Shown here: positions 1-10,000 of the stretch, in pieces | Numbering within the stretch: position 1 is the stretch's first letter | Layout of the letters: every line of letters starts with the position of its first letter | Assembly: GCA_002708935.1 (NCBI GenBank) | Contig: PAPO01000014.1 | Location: 47,995-111,994, forward strand | DNA: 64,000 nt | Direction: 5' to 3' | Source: Acidimicrobiaceae bacterium | GTDB taxonomy: Bacteria; Actinomycetota; Acidimicrobiia; Acidimicrobiales; Poriferisodalaceae | The notes under the pieces: model-generated | The model's database searches: none | Told to the model about the DNA's origin: nothing | The model's input: only the letters and a program-made list of their open reading frames with translations | Program-made: the position numbers and the translations under genes

Positions 1-600
1 GGGATAGGCGATAAACACGTCCCCCTTATCCATAACGTCACTAACACTGATCTGATCGTTGGCATCTCAGACAAGGCAACAGATCAGCTAGACGTCGCAT
101 TTAATACGCCATCCGGCCTTCGCTCGTTGGAACGCCAAGGTGTCGATCCAGAACTCGGTTCGCTGTTAACGAACTTGGGGTATTCATCCATATGCAACAT
201 TTTGGCTGCAATCAAAGCAGCAAAACACTGGGGACTCGGTCCGCAGGACGTCATTGTCACAGTCGCTACAGATGGGTCTGAACTGTACAACTCCGAACGA
301 GAGAAGGTTATGCGACGGGACTTCCCGGGAGGATTTGACGATACCGAAGCCGACACCGTGCTCGGAACTCATTTGAGCGACGTCAGTGGTGAACACATTC
401 TTGAGATGGACGCAGCAAACCGAGACCGTGTCTTCAACCTCGGCTATTTCACTTGGGTTGAACAGCAAGGAATTTCAATAGACGATTTCGAACGGAGAAG
501 AAACCAAGATTGGTGGAACGAGTTACGGCCCCTCATTGAGAAGTGGGACGACCGCATTAGCGAGTTCAATGAGGCGACGGGCGCAAAGCATCGTTGGTGA
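1..600 (+). CDS. PLP-dependent (cysteine synthase/tryptophan synthase beta-like) protein, C-terminal part; truncated at window start
   Basis: Frame 1 is open from base 1 (GIGDKHVPLIHNVTNTDLIVGISDKATDQLDVAF...) into the 127..600 ORF; SSICNILAAIKAAKHWGLGPQDVIVTVATDGSELY resembles fold-type II PLP enzymes. Confidence 0.6.
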   Translation, partial: GIGDKHVPLIHNVTNTDLIVGISDKATDQLDVAFNTPSGLRSLERQGVDPELGSLLTNLGYSSICNILAAIKAAKHWGLGPQDVIVTVATDGSELYNSEREKVMRRDFPGGFDDTEADTVLGTHLSDVSGEHILEMDAANRDRVFNLGYFTWVEQQGISIDDFERRRNQDWWNELRPLIEKWDDRISEFNEATGAKHRW

Positions 601-601
601 C

Positions 602-1705
602 GTGACTGAGACAAACCCCTTCATCGTTTATCGAGAACGACTCGATTCTTACAGCCACGCGATTGCAGCGGGCTGGAGCGATGAACAGTTTGTGGACCTC
701 GTGGCAAAGTTGGACCAAGAAATAAAGGCGGTGGATGGAACCGGATTTTCTGTAACCCCAGTGGTAGACGGTGAACAGCTAGCGGCTGCTCTTGCCCTTG
801 ATATCGATCTTAAAGTGAAAGTAGAAATCAATTCAGTTGGTGGCTCTCATAAAGCTAGACACCTTTTCGGTGTCGCTCTTCATCTAGCGGTCGAACAAGC
901 AGACCAAGATTTTTCATCGGCGCCCTTAGCGATTGCTAGCTGCGGTAATGCCGCTATCGCCGCAGCGATTGTCGCGAAAGCAATCGATCGTCCAATCGAT
1001 GTATTCGTTCCTAGTTGGGCTGAGAAACCGGCTGTGGATTTACTCCAAAAACTGGGTGCACAAATTCAGATTTGCGAACCAGCTGCCGGGGAAGAAGGAG
1101 ATCCTTGTTACGCCCGTTTTCGCAAAGCTATTGCCAACGGTTCCTGTCCCTTCGGAGTTCAAGGAACCGATACCAAGGCCGCATTCGATGGCGGCCGGAC
1201 TTTAGGCTGGGAGTTACATGACCAAGTCCCAAACTTGGACGCTGTTTTCGTCCAAGTAGGAGGCGGAGCATTAGGGACAGCAACCGCGATGGCGATGCCA
1301 GGTGTAACGATCTATCCAGTCCAGGTTTCTGGATGTGCGCCTCTCAAACGAGCTTGGGACCTTCTGGCACCGGATTTCGATATGGGCAGAGCTACTGCTA
1401 GTCCTGAAAATTTCATGTGGCCGTGGGATAAACCAACGAGTGTCGCTTCGGGTCTTCTCGATGACATCACCTACGACTGGATACCGCTTTTAAAAGGAAC
1501 TCTGGCGAGCGGCGGGAAACCAGTAGTAGTGCCTGAGGCAACTCTTATTGAAACCCATCGAATTGCCACTAGCGTTAGTGGATTAAATGTTTCCCATACA
1601 GGGGTAGCGGGACTCGCGGGGTTGGTAGGGAACTCCCCGAAAACCGGAACGGCCGTAGCAGTGTTGTTTACGGGCGTTGACCGCCAAAGCGAGGAGCTGA
1701 CGTGA
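602..1705 (+). CDS. PLP-dependent fold-type II lyase (threonine synthase / diaminopropionate ammonia-lyase-like)
   Basis: SVGGSHKARHLFG PLP-lysine motif, ASCGNAAIAAA, VGGGALGTA. Likely start is GTG at 602 just after the upstream stop, not the ATG at 536. Confidence 0.65.
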   Translation: MTETNPFIVYRERLDSYSHAIAAGWSDEQFVDLVAKLDQEIKAVDGTGFSVTPVVDGEQLAAALALDIDLKVKVEINSVGGSHKARHLFGVALHLAVEQADQDFSSAPLAIASCGNAAIAAAIVAKAIDRPIDVFVPSWAEKPAVDLLQKLGAQIQICEPAAGEEGDPCYARFRKAIANGSCPFGVQGTDTKAAFDGGRTLGWELHDQVPNLDAVFVQVGGGALGTATAMAMPGVTIYPVQVSGCAPLKRAWDLLAPDFDMGRATASPENFMWPWDKPTSVASGLLDDITYDWIPLLKGTLASGGKPVVVPEATLIETHRIATSVSGLNVSHTGVAGLAGLVGNSPKTGTAVAVLFTGVDRQSEELT

Positions 1706-1775
1706 TCAATCTTGAATTATTCAAGGTTCGTAGGTTCCCTCGAGGTTCGGGAGCAAAAAGTTTAGGTTTCCCGAA

Positions 1776-3233
1776 ATGAGTGCTGACATCGGGGTCTTAC
1801 ACGAGTCGCAACAGCTGGGGACCCAAGTACGAGAAATTCTTCGCCCCACAACTTGGTCTGAAGCACTCAAATTGTACGAAGCTTCACCAAACGCATTGCC
1901 GGTGGCAGGAGCTACGGATCTCCTTCTAGATCTGTCACGAACAGCAAATACTGGAGGTTCCGGCGTGACTCTCCTAGACCTTTGGGGTCTGCAGGACTGT
2001 TCGCAAATCACTGTCAACGACAATGACGTCGTTGTCGGTTGTGGGGTGACGCACAACCAGATCATTAGTTCACCAAATTTAGATTCTGCTCTCGACATTC
2101 TTCGGATGGCATGCCTAGAGATTGGTTCTCCTCAACTTAGGAACCGCGCAACTGTGGTGGGGAATATCGTCACTGCGAGTCCTGCTAATGACACTATTTC
2201 GGCGTTGGTAGCACTCAACGCGTCTGTGCTTATGGAATCGGTGCAGGGCAAACGTGAAATTCCAATTAGTGAGTTTTTTGCCGGCTTTAGGCAAACAGTT
2301 TTGGCAAAGTCAGAGTTGGTTCGATCTATCAGAATCCCTAGGTGGAACCCCCACACTGTTGGCACATGGTTCAAGGTAGGGAACAGGAACGCCCAGGCGA
2401 TATCGGTAGTCCACGCGGGGATTGTTTTGGAGTTCGACGACGCAACATCACTTATTACAAGAGCTGATGTCGCAATCGGAAGTGTGAGCGAAACAATCAG
2501 CCTTTCGAAGTCGTTGCGCGAATATCTCGTTGGCAGACCGCTCAATGCTGAGACATCAGCGGCGGCGGCTCATGTTGTTGCAAGTGAGATCTCACCCATC
2601 GATGACATCCGCGCTACTGCTGTCTATCGAACCGCTGTCACAGAGACTGCTGTTCGGCGCGCCTTCCTGAGCCTTTCCGAATTCTCTACCCCACAGTCTG
2701 AAGTTGCTCCGTTATTGGGTTGGGTTGCTAACCGTCCAACCCCTCCTCAGCCGAACCTGGTAACAACAACAGAGGTGGCTTGCACAGTCAACGGATCTGG
2801 CGTGGCCGCCCAAATTGCTAATAACGCAACACTTCTCGAATGGTTGCGCGCCAATGCTTCTACCGGAACTAAGGAAGGTTGTGCTGAAGGCGAATGTGGG
2901 GCATGCACTGTGCTGCTCAATGGTGCTGCTGTCACAAGCTGCCTGGTTCCAACAGCGCAGGCCGACGGATCTTCTGTCGTAACGGTTGAAGGGCTTGCTG
3001 ACGCATCGGGCTTGCATCCGGTTCAACAGAGATTCCTCGACGAATTTGCTGTCCAGTGCGGATTCTGCACACCTGGTTTTCTTGTCGCGGCTGCCGCGCT
3101 ATGCGACGAAAACAACTCGCCTTCAGCTGATGAAATACGGGTAGGACTTTCGGGCAATCTCTGCCGCTGCACCGGGTATTACTCCATAATCGAAGCTCTG
3201 AGTGGCTCATCCACGAGCAGGGACTCATCCTGA
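1776..3233 (+). CDS. Xanthine dehydrogenase-type FAD-binding domain fused to C-terminal 2Fe-2S domain
   Basis: N-terminal CoxM-like domain (PVAGATDLLLDL, GNIVTASPANDT); C-terminal EGCAEGECGACTVLLNG and QCGFCTPGFL...GNLCRCTGYY. Confidence 0.88.
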   Translation: MSADIGVLHESQQLGTQVREILRPTTWSEALKLYEASPNALPVAGATDLLLDLSRTANTGGSGVTLLDLWGLQDCSQITVNDNDVVVGCGVTHNQIISSPNLDSALDILRMACLEIGSPQLRNRATVVGNIVTASPANDTISALVALNASVLMESVQGKREIPISEFFAGFRQTVLAKSELVRSIRIPRWNPHTVGTWFKVGNRNAQAISVVHAGIVLEFDDATSLITRADVAIGSVSETISLSKSLREYLVGRPLNAETSAAAAHVVASEISPIDDIRATAVYRTAVTETAVRRAFLSLSEFSTPQSEVAPLLGWVANRPTPPQPNLVTTTEVACTVNGSGVAAQIANNATLLEWLRANASTGTKEGCAEGECGACTVLLNGAAVTSCLVPTAQADGSSVVTVEGLADASGLHPVQQRFLDEFAVQCGFCTPGFLVAAAALCDENNSPSADEIRVGLSGNLCRCTGYYSIIEALSGSSTSRDSS

Positions 3234-5470
3234 TGGCCGTAGGGACAACTCCTCAACGTATTGATGCCGTCGACAAGGTCACTGGTGCGGCCACATATCC
3301 TGCGGATCGTGTTCCAGATAACGCTCTGCATGCTGTTGTCGTGTTCACAAATCAGCCTCATGCTCGTCTTGTTGATCTTGATTTAACAGAAACTCTCAGT
3401 GCGGCCGGCGTCGTAACGGTTGTAACTGCCGCCGACGTTCCGGTGAACGAATATGGGCTGACGTTATTTGATCAACCGGTTTTCATTGGACTAGATGACA
3501 CCGGACGCAGTTCAGTCCCATGTGATGTCAGTCGATGGGAAGCAGACCATCTCGCAGTCGTTGTCGCCGAAAATCTGGTTCAGGCTCGTAAAGCCTCCGC
3601 TTTGATCAAAGCGCAATGGGAGATTCTGCCTCTCGTTTCTGATGTCAGTACTGCACGGTCTGATGAAGTTCTTGTCCACCCCAACTCAACGAGCAACACT
3701 TACCACGAGCTTCGAATTCGGAAGGGAGATTCCGTTCTGGGGATGGAGTCGGCCGACGTGGTCATAGAGGACACGTACGAACTCCCCCACCAAGAACACG
3801 CCTATTTACAGGTGGAGGCCGCTACTGCATGGTTTGACGACGACAAGCGCGTCACCGTTGAAACAAGCGGGCAGTGGGTTCATGAAGACAGAGAACAAAT
3901 AGCTCATGCACTTGACGTTGACCCCGAGGAGGTTCGTGTTCGTTACGCCTCCATTGGTGGCGCTTTCGGCGGTAAGGAAGACATGAGCTTGCAAATCGTT
4001 ATGGCCGTGACAGCTAAAAAGCTTAATGATCTCGGCGTTATGCGCCCTGTGCATTGCTGTTGGACTCGTGAGGAGTCCATCGTTGGTCACCACAAACGTC
4101 ATCGAGCCACTGTTCACGCTCGGTTGGGCGCTACAGCGGACGGGATTATCACCGCTGTCGAAGCAGAAGTACTCCTTGACGCAGGCGCATACAACTACAC
4201 CTCCAACAAAGTACTTGGGAACCTCCACCTATCAGTCGCCGGCGCATATGACGTGCCGAATGCTCATATAGACAGCAAAGCTATTTACACCCACAGTGTC
4301 CCCGGTGGTGCTTTTCGAGGGTTCGGTGGCCCGCAGGGCGCTTTTGTCGCCGAATCGCAGATGAACAAGATGGCGCATGCATTGGGGTTAGATCCATTAG
4401 AGCTTCGCAGCCGCAATGCCCTTGATGATCTGTCTGACGGAATTACCCAGTCAGGTCTTCCAGAAGGTGTCGGCGTCAATCGAGTCATCGAAGCGTGTGT
4501 TGAAAAAGCGCCAGCTAGTGCGGTATTACCGCAGACACCGCCGTTTCGTTCTATTGCTTCACTCCCAGCTGAAACAGACCAGTTAAAACAGGGTCGCGGA
4601 TACGCGGTTGGCATGAAGAACGTCGGTTTTAGTTTCGGGTTCCCAGAAGCCTGCGAAGCAGACGTTGTCTTCCATGGCGACCCAGAAGCTGATCGCCCTA
4701 CCCGAGTTGAACTATTCCACAGCGCTGCTGAAGTTGGCCAAGGTGTGCACACTGCTCTTATACAAATGGTGGCCGACGCAGCCGACATCAGCATCAGCAA
4801 CGTTGACGCTATTTATAGCGACACTGCTACTGGCGGTGATTCTGGGTCGGCATCAGCTTCCCGTCTCACGTTCATGGCCGGGAATTCGGTCTTGGGTGCC
4901 GTCGAAGAAGCAGAAAAGGCGTGGGCTGACGGTGCCAGGCCTGCTGTAGGACATTTCCGGTACAAACCGCCAGCCACCGAAGCACTTGATCCGGAAACAG
5001 GAGTAGGCCAGCCCAACTTTTGTTATGGCTATATGGCCCAAGCCGTGGATTTGACTGTTGACATTGGTACCGGCCATATACGTGTCGACCGTGTTCTTTC
5101 AATCCATGATGTAGGCAAGGTGATTCATCCTCACATGTTGAGGGGCCAAATCGAAGGTGCTATCGCGCAGGCTCATGGATACACCCTGAGCGAACAGCTG
5201 GTTCTTGAAGAGGGGCGGATCCAAAACCCTCGACTTTCCCAATATCTGATCCCAGGGATTGGGGACGTACCCGTCAAGGTGGACTGCGTGATTTTGGAAG
5301 CAGCTGACCCACTTGGCCCTTGGGGTGCGCGTGGTGTTTCTGAAATGCCGTACATCACCTACGCACCAGCAGTTACGGCGGCTCTTCATGATGCAACCGG
5401 TGTGTGGATGAACACTTTTCCTCTAACCCCATCGGTGGTTCTTGAACACTTAAACACCGCGAGCAGTTAG
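3233..5470 (+). CDS. Xanthine dehydrogenase family molybdopterin-binding subunit
   Basis: GGAFGGKEDMS, PGGAFRGFGGPQG, GPWGARGVSEMP; 1-bp overlap with upstream gene. Confidence 0.9.
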   Translation: MAVGTTPQRIDAVDKVTGAATYPADRVPDNALHAVVVFTNQPHARLVDLDLTETLSAAGVVTVVTAADVPVNEYGLTLFDQPVFIGLDDTGRSSVPCDVSRWEADHLAVVVAENLVQARKASALIKAQWEILPLVSDVSTARSDEVLVHPNSTSNTYHELRIRKGDSVLGMESADVVIEDTYELPHQEHAYLQVEAATAWFDDDKRVTVETSGQWVHEDREQIAHALDVDPEEVRVRYASIGGAFGGKEDMSLQIVMAVTAKKLNDLGVMRPVHCCWTREESIVGHHKRHRATVHARLGATADGIITAVEAEVLLDAGAYNYTSNKVLGNLHLSVAGAYDVPNAHIDSKAIYTHSVPGGAFRGFGGPQGAFVAESQMNKMAHALGLDPLELRSRNALDDLSDGITQSGLPEGVGVNRVIEACVEKAPASAVLPQTPPFRSIASLPAETDQLKQGRGYAVGMKNVGFSFGFPEACEADVVFHGDPEADRPTRVELFHSAAEVGQGVHTALIQMVADAADISISNVDAIYSDTATGGDSGSASASRLTFMAGNSVLGAVEEAEKAWADGARPAVGHFRYKPPATEALDPETGVGQPNFCYGYMAQAVDLTVDIGTGHIRVDRVLSIHDVGKVIHPHMLRGQIEGAIAQAHGYTLSEQLVLEEGRIQNPRLSQYLIPGIGDVPVKVDCVILEAADPLGPWGARGVSEMPYITYAPAVTAALHDATGVWMNTFPLTPSVVLEHLNTASS

Positions 5471-6519
5471 GGCATAGCTTCAAGTCTTGCAAATAGGCGC
5501 TTTGCTTGTTCAGACGCTTTTGCTCGTACTTCCTGTGCATCTACGCGAGTCGCAAGCCCCTCGTCCAAAACAATTTCTCCACTAATTTCCACCGACCTAG
5601 GGCGGATATTGGTGTGAAATGCGAGTCGCCATGGGTCAATTGGTTCGTCGGACCAAGTCACCCGGTCTTGCAGGGCTTCGGGGACTAGCTGGTAGCCGCC
5701 TTGTAGCCATCCCCATGCCACTTCTGGGGTTGCGGAGATGTCATGTTCTCTCATCCGTACGTAAGCGACTCGAAACTCGTCGAACATGGCGGCACCAATA
5801 CCATCAGTCCCTAATGCAACTGGCAGACCAAGCCGCTGGGGCGCTGCATAGCCGACGGAATTATTCATGTTGGATCTTGGGTTATGAATGATGGTTCCAC
5901 GTAGCTCATGATTGTCGGGGAGATGAACGCCGTGGACTAAGAGCCAATTATCTTCGCTTAAATCTCGCAGCCGTGATACCGCGTCGACATCGTCGGCTCC
6001 TTCGGCGACGTGTATATGAACTCCAACCCCATAGCGGTTTGCCAATTCGGTTGCGGCGACCAGCGTGTCGTTCTCACAAGTAAAAGTGGCATGTACGCCG
6101 ACCATGCCATATCCGCCGCTAGCTAAGAACCGTGAATTTTCTTCTAGACCTTTAGCTGCTCCTTCTGGTCCGTGACGGTCGGTCACCCCATAGGAGCAGA
6201 TCACACGGACTCCTATTTCCGCACAAGCATCCGCTATTACATCTAATGATCCCTCAATGGCGTTCGGTGATTCATGGTGGTCAATGATTGCAGTTGTACC
6301 TGATTCAATTGCTTCGAGCGCCCCTAATTTTGCGGACCATTCCAACATCTCAAGATCCAGCGCTTGGTCTAGCCGCCACCAAACAAGTTCTAGAATTTCA
6401 CGGAAAGACCGCGGGGTTCGCGGGGGGGCCGGCATCCCACGCGCCAATGCGCTGTATAAGTGATGGTGAGCGCAGACGAGTCCGGTGGTCTCGTTTAGTC
6501 GCAGACTGGTCAAGTCCAC
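5467..6519 (-). CDS. SsnA-like amidohydrolase
   Basis: HHHLYSALARGM, WWRLDQALD, IDHHESPNAIEGSL, HIHVAE, HNPRSNMNNSVGY, LGTDGIGAAMFDE resemble E. coli SsnA; short N-terminus. Confidence 0.8.
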   Translation of the reverse strand: MDLTSLRLNETTGLVCAHHHLYSALARGMPAPPRTPRSFREILELVWWRLDQALDLEMLEWSAKLGALEAIESGTTAIIDHHESPNAIEGSLDVIADACAEIGVRVICSYGVTDRHGPEGAAKGLEENSRFLASGGYGMVGVHATFTCENDTLVAATELANRYGVGVHIHVAEGADDVDAVSRLRDLSEDNWLLVHGVHLPDNHELRGTIIHNPRSNMNNSVGYAAPQRLGLPVALGTDGIGAAMFDEFRVAYVRMREHDISATPEVAWGWLQGGYQLVPEALQDRVTWSDEPIDPWRLAFHTNIRPRSVEISGEIVLDEGLATRVDAQEVRAKASEQAKRLFARLEAMP

Positions 6520-9083
6520 GCGCCGGCCCGTTCGCGGTTGGCTACGTTGCGGATTGGTAACTCAGTGGGCCAGGGATCACCTTGCGAGCGAATTGCCGCT
6601 GCTACAGCACCGGCAGTTGGCACTAGCCCAATTTCGCCTACTCCTTTGATGCCGTATGGCGCCCCTGGTTGAGGTGATTCGACAATAATGACTTCGACAG
6701 GGGGCATATCTTTGGGTCGGATGATGTCGAGGCTGCGAAGGGTGGTATTCGTCGGCCGACCAGATGGGTCCGTTGGGAAGCCTTCAGTCAGTGAATACCC
6801 CAGCCCCATGTGCACAGCCCCTTCGATTTGTCCCTCGCACAGCTGCGGGTTGACAGCACGGCCGACATCGTGAGCGGCAACGACATTCTGGACTTCACCG
6901 TCATCTGGGTTAAGGATGACCAGTTGTGACGCGTAGCCAAAGGTGGAATGAATCACAGGATTCTCCAGCCCTTCGTTAAGCGAGTTGGTCCAATTAATTC
7001 GATAAGTACCTTCGTAATCGACACCAACCTGGCAACCGTCGAGTAGTGCGCTTTGACAGGCATCTTGAACTGCCCCTGCGCCCATGAGCGTGCCGCGACT
7101 GCCAGTGGTTTGTCCTGCTCCCAGTTCCCGAGTTGAGTCGACGATGACCTTTATTTGTTCGGCAGAGACACCAAGTTCTTCAACTGCTACTTGAAGTGCC
7201 ACGTTGTGGACACCTTGACCCATTTCAGTCCAACAATGTCGAACTTCGATGGTGCCATCTTTTTCAAATCTCACCACCGCTTTAGCTATCTCATCAAAAC
7301 CGTTCCCGAGACCAGAATTCTTTAACCCAAGACCAACGCCAACGGGTAGCCCTGCTCGAACGGCTTGGTCGTATGCCGGCTTTACTGCATCAAGACACGC
7401 TCGAGCTCCGAGGCATCCATCGTCCATGATTTGGCCGGGACCCCAAACATCGCCGGGGTTTACAACATTTCGTGATCGGATTTCCCAGCCACTGATGCCG
7501 ACTTTTTCAGCCAACCTATCCATAATCCCTTCCATCGCGAACTGGGCTTGGTTTGCACCAAACCCTCTGAAAGCACCACATACAGAGTTATTTGTTCGCG
7601 CTGCAACCGCCTCAACGTCTACAGCTTGAAGCACGTATGGTCCTGTTGCGTGACCGGCTGATCGTTCTAAGACTTTCATGCCAACTGAGGCATAAGGCCC
7701 GGAGTCGCCAAGCATTCTTGCTCGAAGGGCGGTCAGCTTTCCGTTGACGTCGCATCCAGCTTCATATGTCATTCGAATTGGGTGACGCTTCGGGTGCATC
7801 AGCAGAGATTGCTCTCTGGAAAGCGTGATCTGGACTGGTTCGTTTAGAAGCCATGCAGCTAACGCCGTGTGTGCTTGATTCGACATGTCTTCTTTACCGC
7901 CGAAAGCTCCACCATTGCTTACAAGTTCCGTAGTTATAAGAAATGGGTCAACACCCAAGACGCGGGCTATGTCATTGCGGTCGTCCCAGATTCCTTGGCC
8001 ACCGGTATAGACGTAAAGGCCGTCTTCGGTAGGTATGGCGAGTGTCGACTCGGGTTCCAAAAATGCGTGTTCAACTCTTTGGGTTTGAAATGTCTCGCGG
8101 ACTACGTGGGCTGAGCTTTCCAGGAGAGAGTCGACGTCTCCTCGCTGATACGAAGATGTCGATAGCGTGTTGCCGTCGAGACCCCATACAGCATCTTCAT
8201 CACTTTCAACGACTCGAATTGGGTCGGTCATCGGTGGGTGAACTTGATATTCGATATCTATCAAAGTTGTTGCTTCGACAGCGGTTGCTCTGTCGTTAGC
8301 GATAACAACTGCCAGAACATCCCCAAGATAGGAGGTGCGGCCACCTTCTGGAATCATCACCGGCCAGTCTTTATGGATGAGACCGACTCTCAACTCACCG
8401 GGAATGTCCGCCGCCGTGAAAACAGCAACTACGCCTTCTATGGCCAGTGCCGCTTCGGTTTTGATTTTGAGTATGTCTGCTCTCGCATGGTCACTGAGTT
8501 TCAAGGCCCCGTGCAGCAAGCCATCGACTTGCATGTCGTCTATGAAAGGTCTCTCGCCGGCTGCTAAAGCCTCCGCTTCATATTTCGTTCCGATAGATCC
8601 CACGCCTTTGGGAGATTGAGGTTCAGGAACAACTCCGGAGGCTAAATCTTGAATCGCGTCAAGGATCTTGATGTAACCGGTGCATCTGCAGAGGTGGGCT
8701 CCTAAGTGACGTGCGCTTTCGTCACGCGTCAGTGCTTCGCCCTTCTTTTCTATGAGCGCCTTGGCGCGTACCAAGATTCCAGGGATACAAAAGCCGCACT
8801 GCAAGGCTCCGTGGGCAGCAAAGCTATCGCAATAACGTTGGAGCTCTGCGTCGTCAAACCCTTCGAGGGTGGTGACATTCTCGCCGTTGGTTCGTTCCAA
8901 GGAGGTTTGGCACGCTACCCGCGCCTTTTCTCCTACCAACACGGTGCATGCACCGCATTGACCGGAAGGAGCACACCCATCTTTAGCGGAGATAACACCT
9001 AGTTCGTCTCGAAGTGCTCCTAATAGATGCTCGTGTTCGTCAGAGACAACTACACCTTCTCCGTTGAGTTGGAAGGCAGTCAT
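6510..9083 (-). CDS. XdhD-like molybdenum hydroxylase with N-terminal 2Fe-2S domain fused to Mo-binding domain
   Basis: DGCAPSGQCGACTVLVG, QCGFCIPGIL, LCRCTGY; GGAFGGKEDMSNQA, CGAFRGFGANQAQFAMEGIMD. Confidence 0.88.
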   Translation of the reverse strand: MTAFQLNGEGVVVSDEHEHLLGALRDELGVISAKDGCAPSGQCGACTVLVGEKARVACQTSLERTNGENVTTLEGFDDAELQRYCDSFAAHGALQCGFCIPGILVRAKALIEKKGEALTRDESARHLGAHLCRCTGYIKILDAIQDLASGVVPEPQSPKGVGSIGTKYEAEALAAGERPFIDDMQVDGLLHGALKLSDHARADILKIKTEAALAIEGVVAVFTAADIPGELRVGLIHKDWPVMIPEGGRTSYLGDVLAVVIANDRATAVEATTLIDIEYQVHPPMTDPIRVVESDEDAVWGLDGNTLSTSSYQRGDVDSLLESSAHVVRETFQTQRVEHAFLEPESTLAIPTEDGLYVYTGGQGIWDDRNDIARVLGVDPFLITTELVSNGGAFGGKEDMSNQAHTALAAWLLNEPVQITLSREQSLLMHPKRHPIRMTYEAGCDVNGKLTALRARMLGDSGPYASVGMKVLERSAGHATGPYVLQAVDVEAVAARTNNSVCGAFRGFGANQAQFAMEGIMDRLAEKVGISGWEIRSRNVVNPGDVWGPGQIMDDGCLGARACLDAVKPAYDQAVRAGLPVGVGLGLKNSGLGNGFDEIAKAVVRFEKDGTIEVRHCWTEMGQGVHNVALQVAVEELGVSAEQIKVIVDSTRELGAGQTTGSRGTLMGAGAVQDACQSALLDGCQVGVDYEGTYRINWTNSLNEGLENPVIHSTFGYASQLVILNPDDGEVQNVVAAHDVGRAVNPQLCEGQIEGAVHMGLGYSLTEGFPTDPSGRPTNTTLRSLDIIRPKDMPPVEVIIVESPQPGAPYGIKGVGEIGLVPTAGAVAAAIRSQGDPWPTELPIRNVANRERAGAWT

Positions 9084-10000
9084 TGCGCGGTCTTTGATTC
9101 GGTAATTAATTTGTACATTTCGGGTCGGCGGTATCGGTCAAAGTCAAACAGCGTCTCTTTGTAGTGTTTGCACCAGTCAAGATCGCAATCAGCAACAATC
9201 AGTTCGTCATCGGTGGTCTCTGCTTGAGCCACAATTTGGCCTGACGGCGCAATGATCATTGATTCAGCCAACGAGTCAACTCCCTCTTCGACCCCTCCCT
9301 TGGCTACACCGATGACCCACGTTCCGTTTTGATAGGCGCCTGCTTGCATAACTAACTGATTATGGAACGACTGCAGGGGATTTTGTGATGGGTCTGGGGC
9401 GTAATGCAAGGGGGTGTTATAGCCGATGAGGATCAGCTCCACGCCCTGCAACCCCATGACCCTATATGTCTCTGGCCAGCGTCGATCATTGCACAACCCC
9501 ATCCCAATAATTCCGTTGAAGGCTTCCCATACATCGAAGCCGTCGGGCCCTTCTTTAAAGTATCTACGCTCCAAATGTTGGAACGGGCGGTCGGGCTCGT
9601 GCTCTTCGTGTCCGGGCATATGTACCTTGCGATACCGACCCACGATTGACCCATCAGCATCAACGAGGATCGCACTGTTGTACCGCGTTTTTTCGGGAGT
9701 TAGTTCCGCGTACCCGAGATAGAACCCGATACCAAGAGACTTTGCCTCGTCGAACAAGGGTTGGGTTTCAGGACCCGGCATTTCGGTCTCGTAGTACGAA
9801 TCAAGTTCCTCAGGCACATCATCTAAATACCAACGCGGGAAAAAGGTCGTCAACGCTAATTCGGGGAAGACGACTAATTGGCAACCTTCGTCGCTTGCTT
9901 GTCGCATCAAAACCACTAAACGATCGACAACTTCACTTCTTTCAGCGTCTCTAGATATGGGGCCTAGTTGTGCTGCACCAACTCTTATGGACCTCACCAT
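9080..10000 (-). CDS. N-carbamoyl-D-amino acid hydrolase (nitrilase superfamily)
   Basis: FPELALTTFFPRWYLDD, YETEMPGPETQPLF, GRYRKVHMPGHEEHEPDRPFQHLERRYF, GLCNDRRWPETYRVMGLQG: Glu-Lys-Cys triad and close resemblance to D-carbamoylases. Confidence 0.88.
   Translation of the reverse strand: MVRSIRVGAAQLGPISRDAERSEVVDRLVVLMRQASDEGCQLVVFPELALTTFFPRWYLDDVPEELDSYYETEMPGPETQPLFDEAKSLGIGFYLGYAELTPEKTRYNSAILVDADGSIVGRYRKVHMPGHEEHEPDRPFQHLERRYFKEGPDGFDVWEAFNGIIGMGLCNDRRWPETYRVMGLQGVELILIGYNTPLHYAPDPSQNPLQSFHNQLVMQAGAYQNGTWVIGVAKGGVEEGVDSLAESMIIAPSGQIVAQAETTDDELIVADCDLDWCKHYKETLFDFDRYRRPEMYKLITESKTAQ

Noticed and set aside
536-601. ORF-track N-terminus MRSGTTALASSMRRRAQSIVGD of the 536..1705 ORF
   Set aside because: Overlaps the upstream PLP gene and looks unlike the family; GTG at 602 gives a natural start.
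3806-4228. Antisense and alternative-frame ORFs across the coding regions (e.g. 3806-4228, 4285-4800, 28806-29330)
   Set aside because: Overlap well-supported genes and show no recognisable domains; typical spurious ORFs.
9080-10000. Beta-ureidopropionase call for this nitrilase-family gene
   Set aside because: Motifs match N-carbamoyl-D-amino acid hydrolases much more closely (FPELALTTFFPRW, YETEMPGP, CNDRRWPE).
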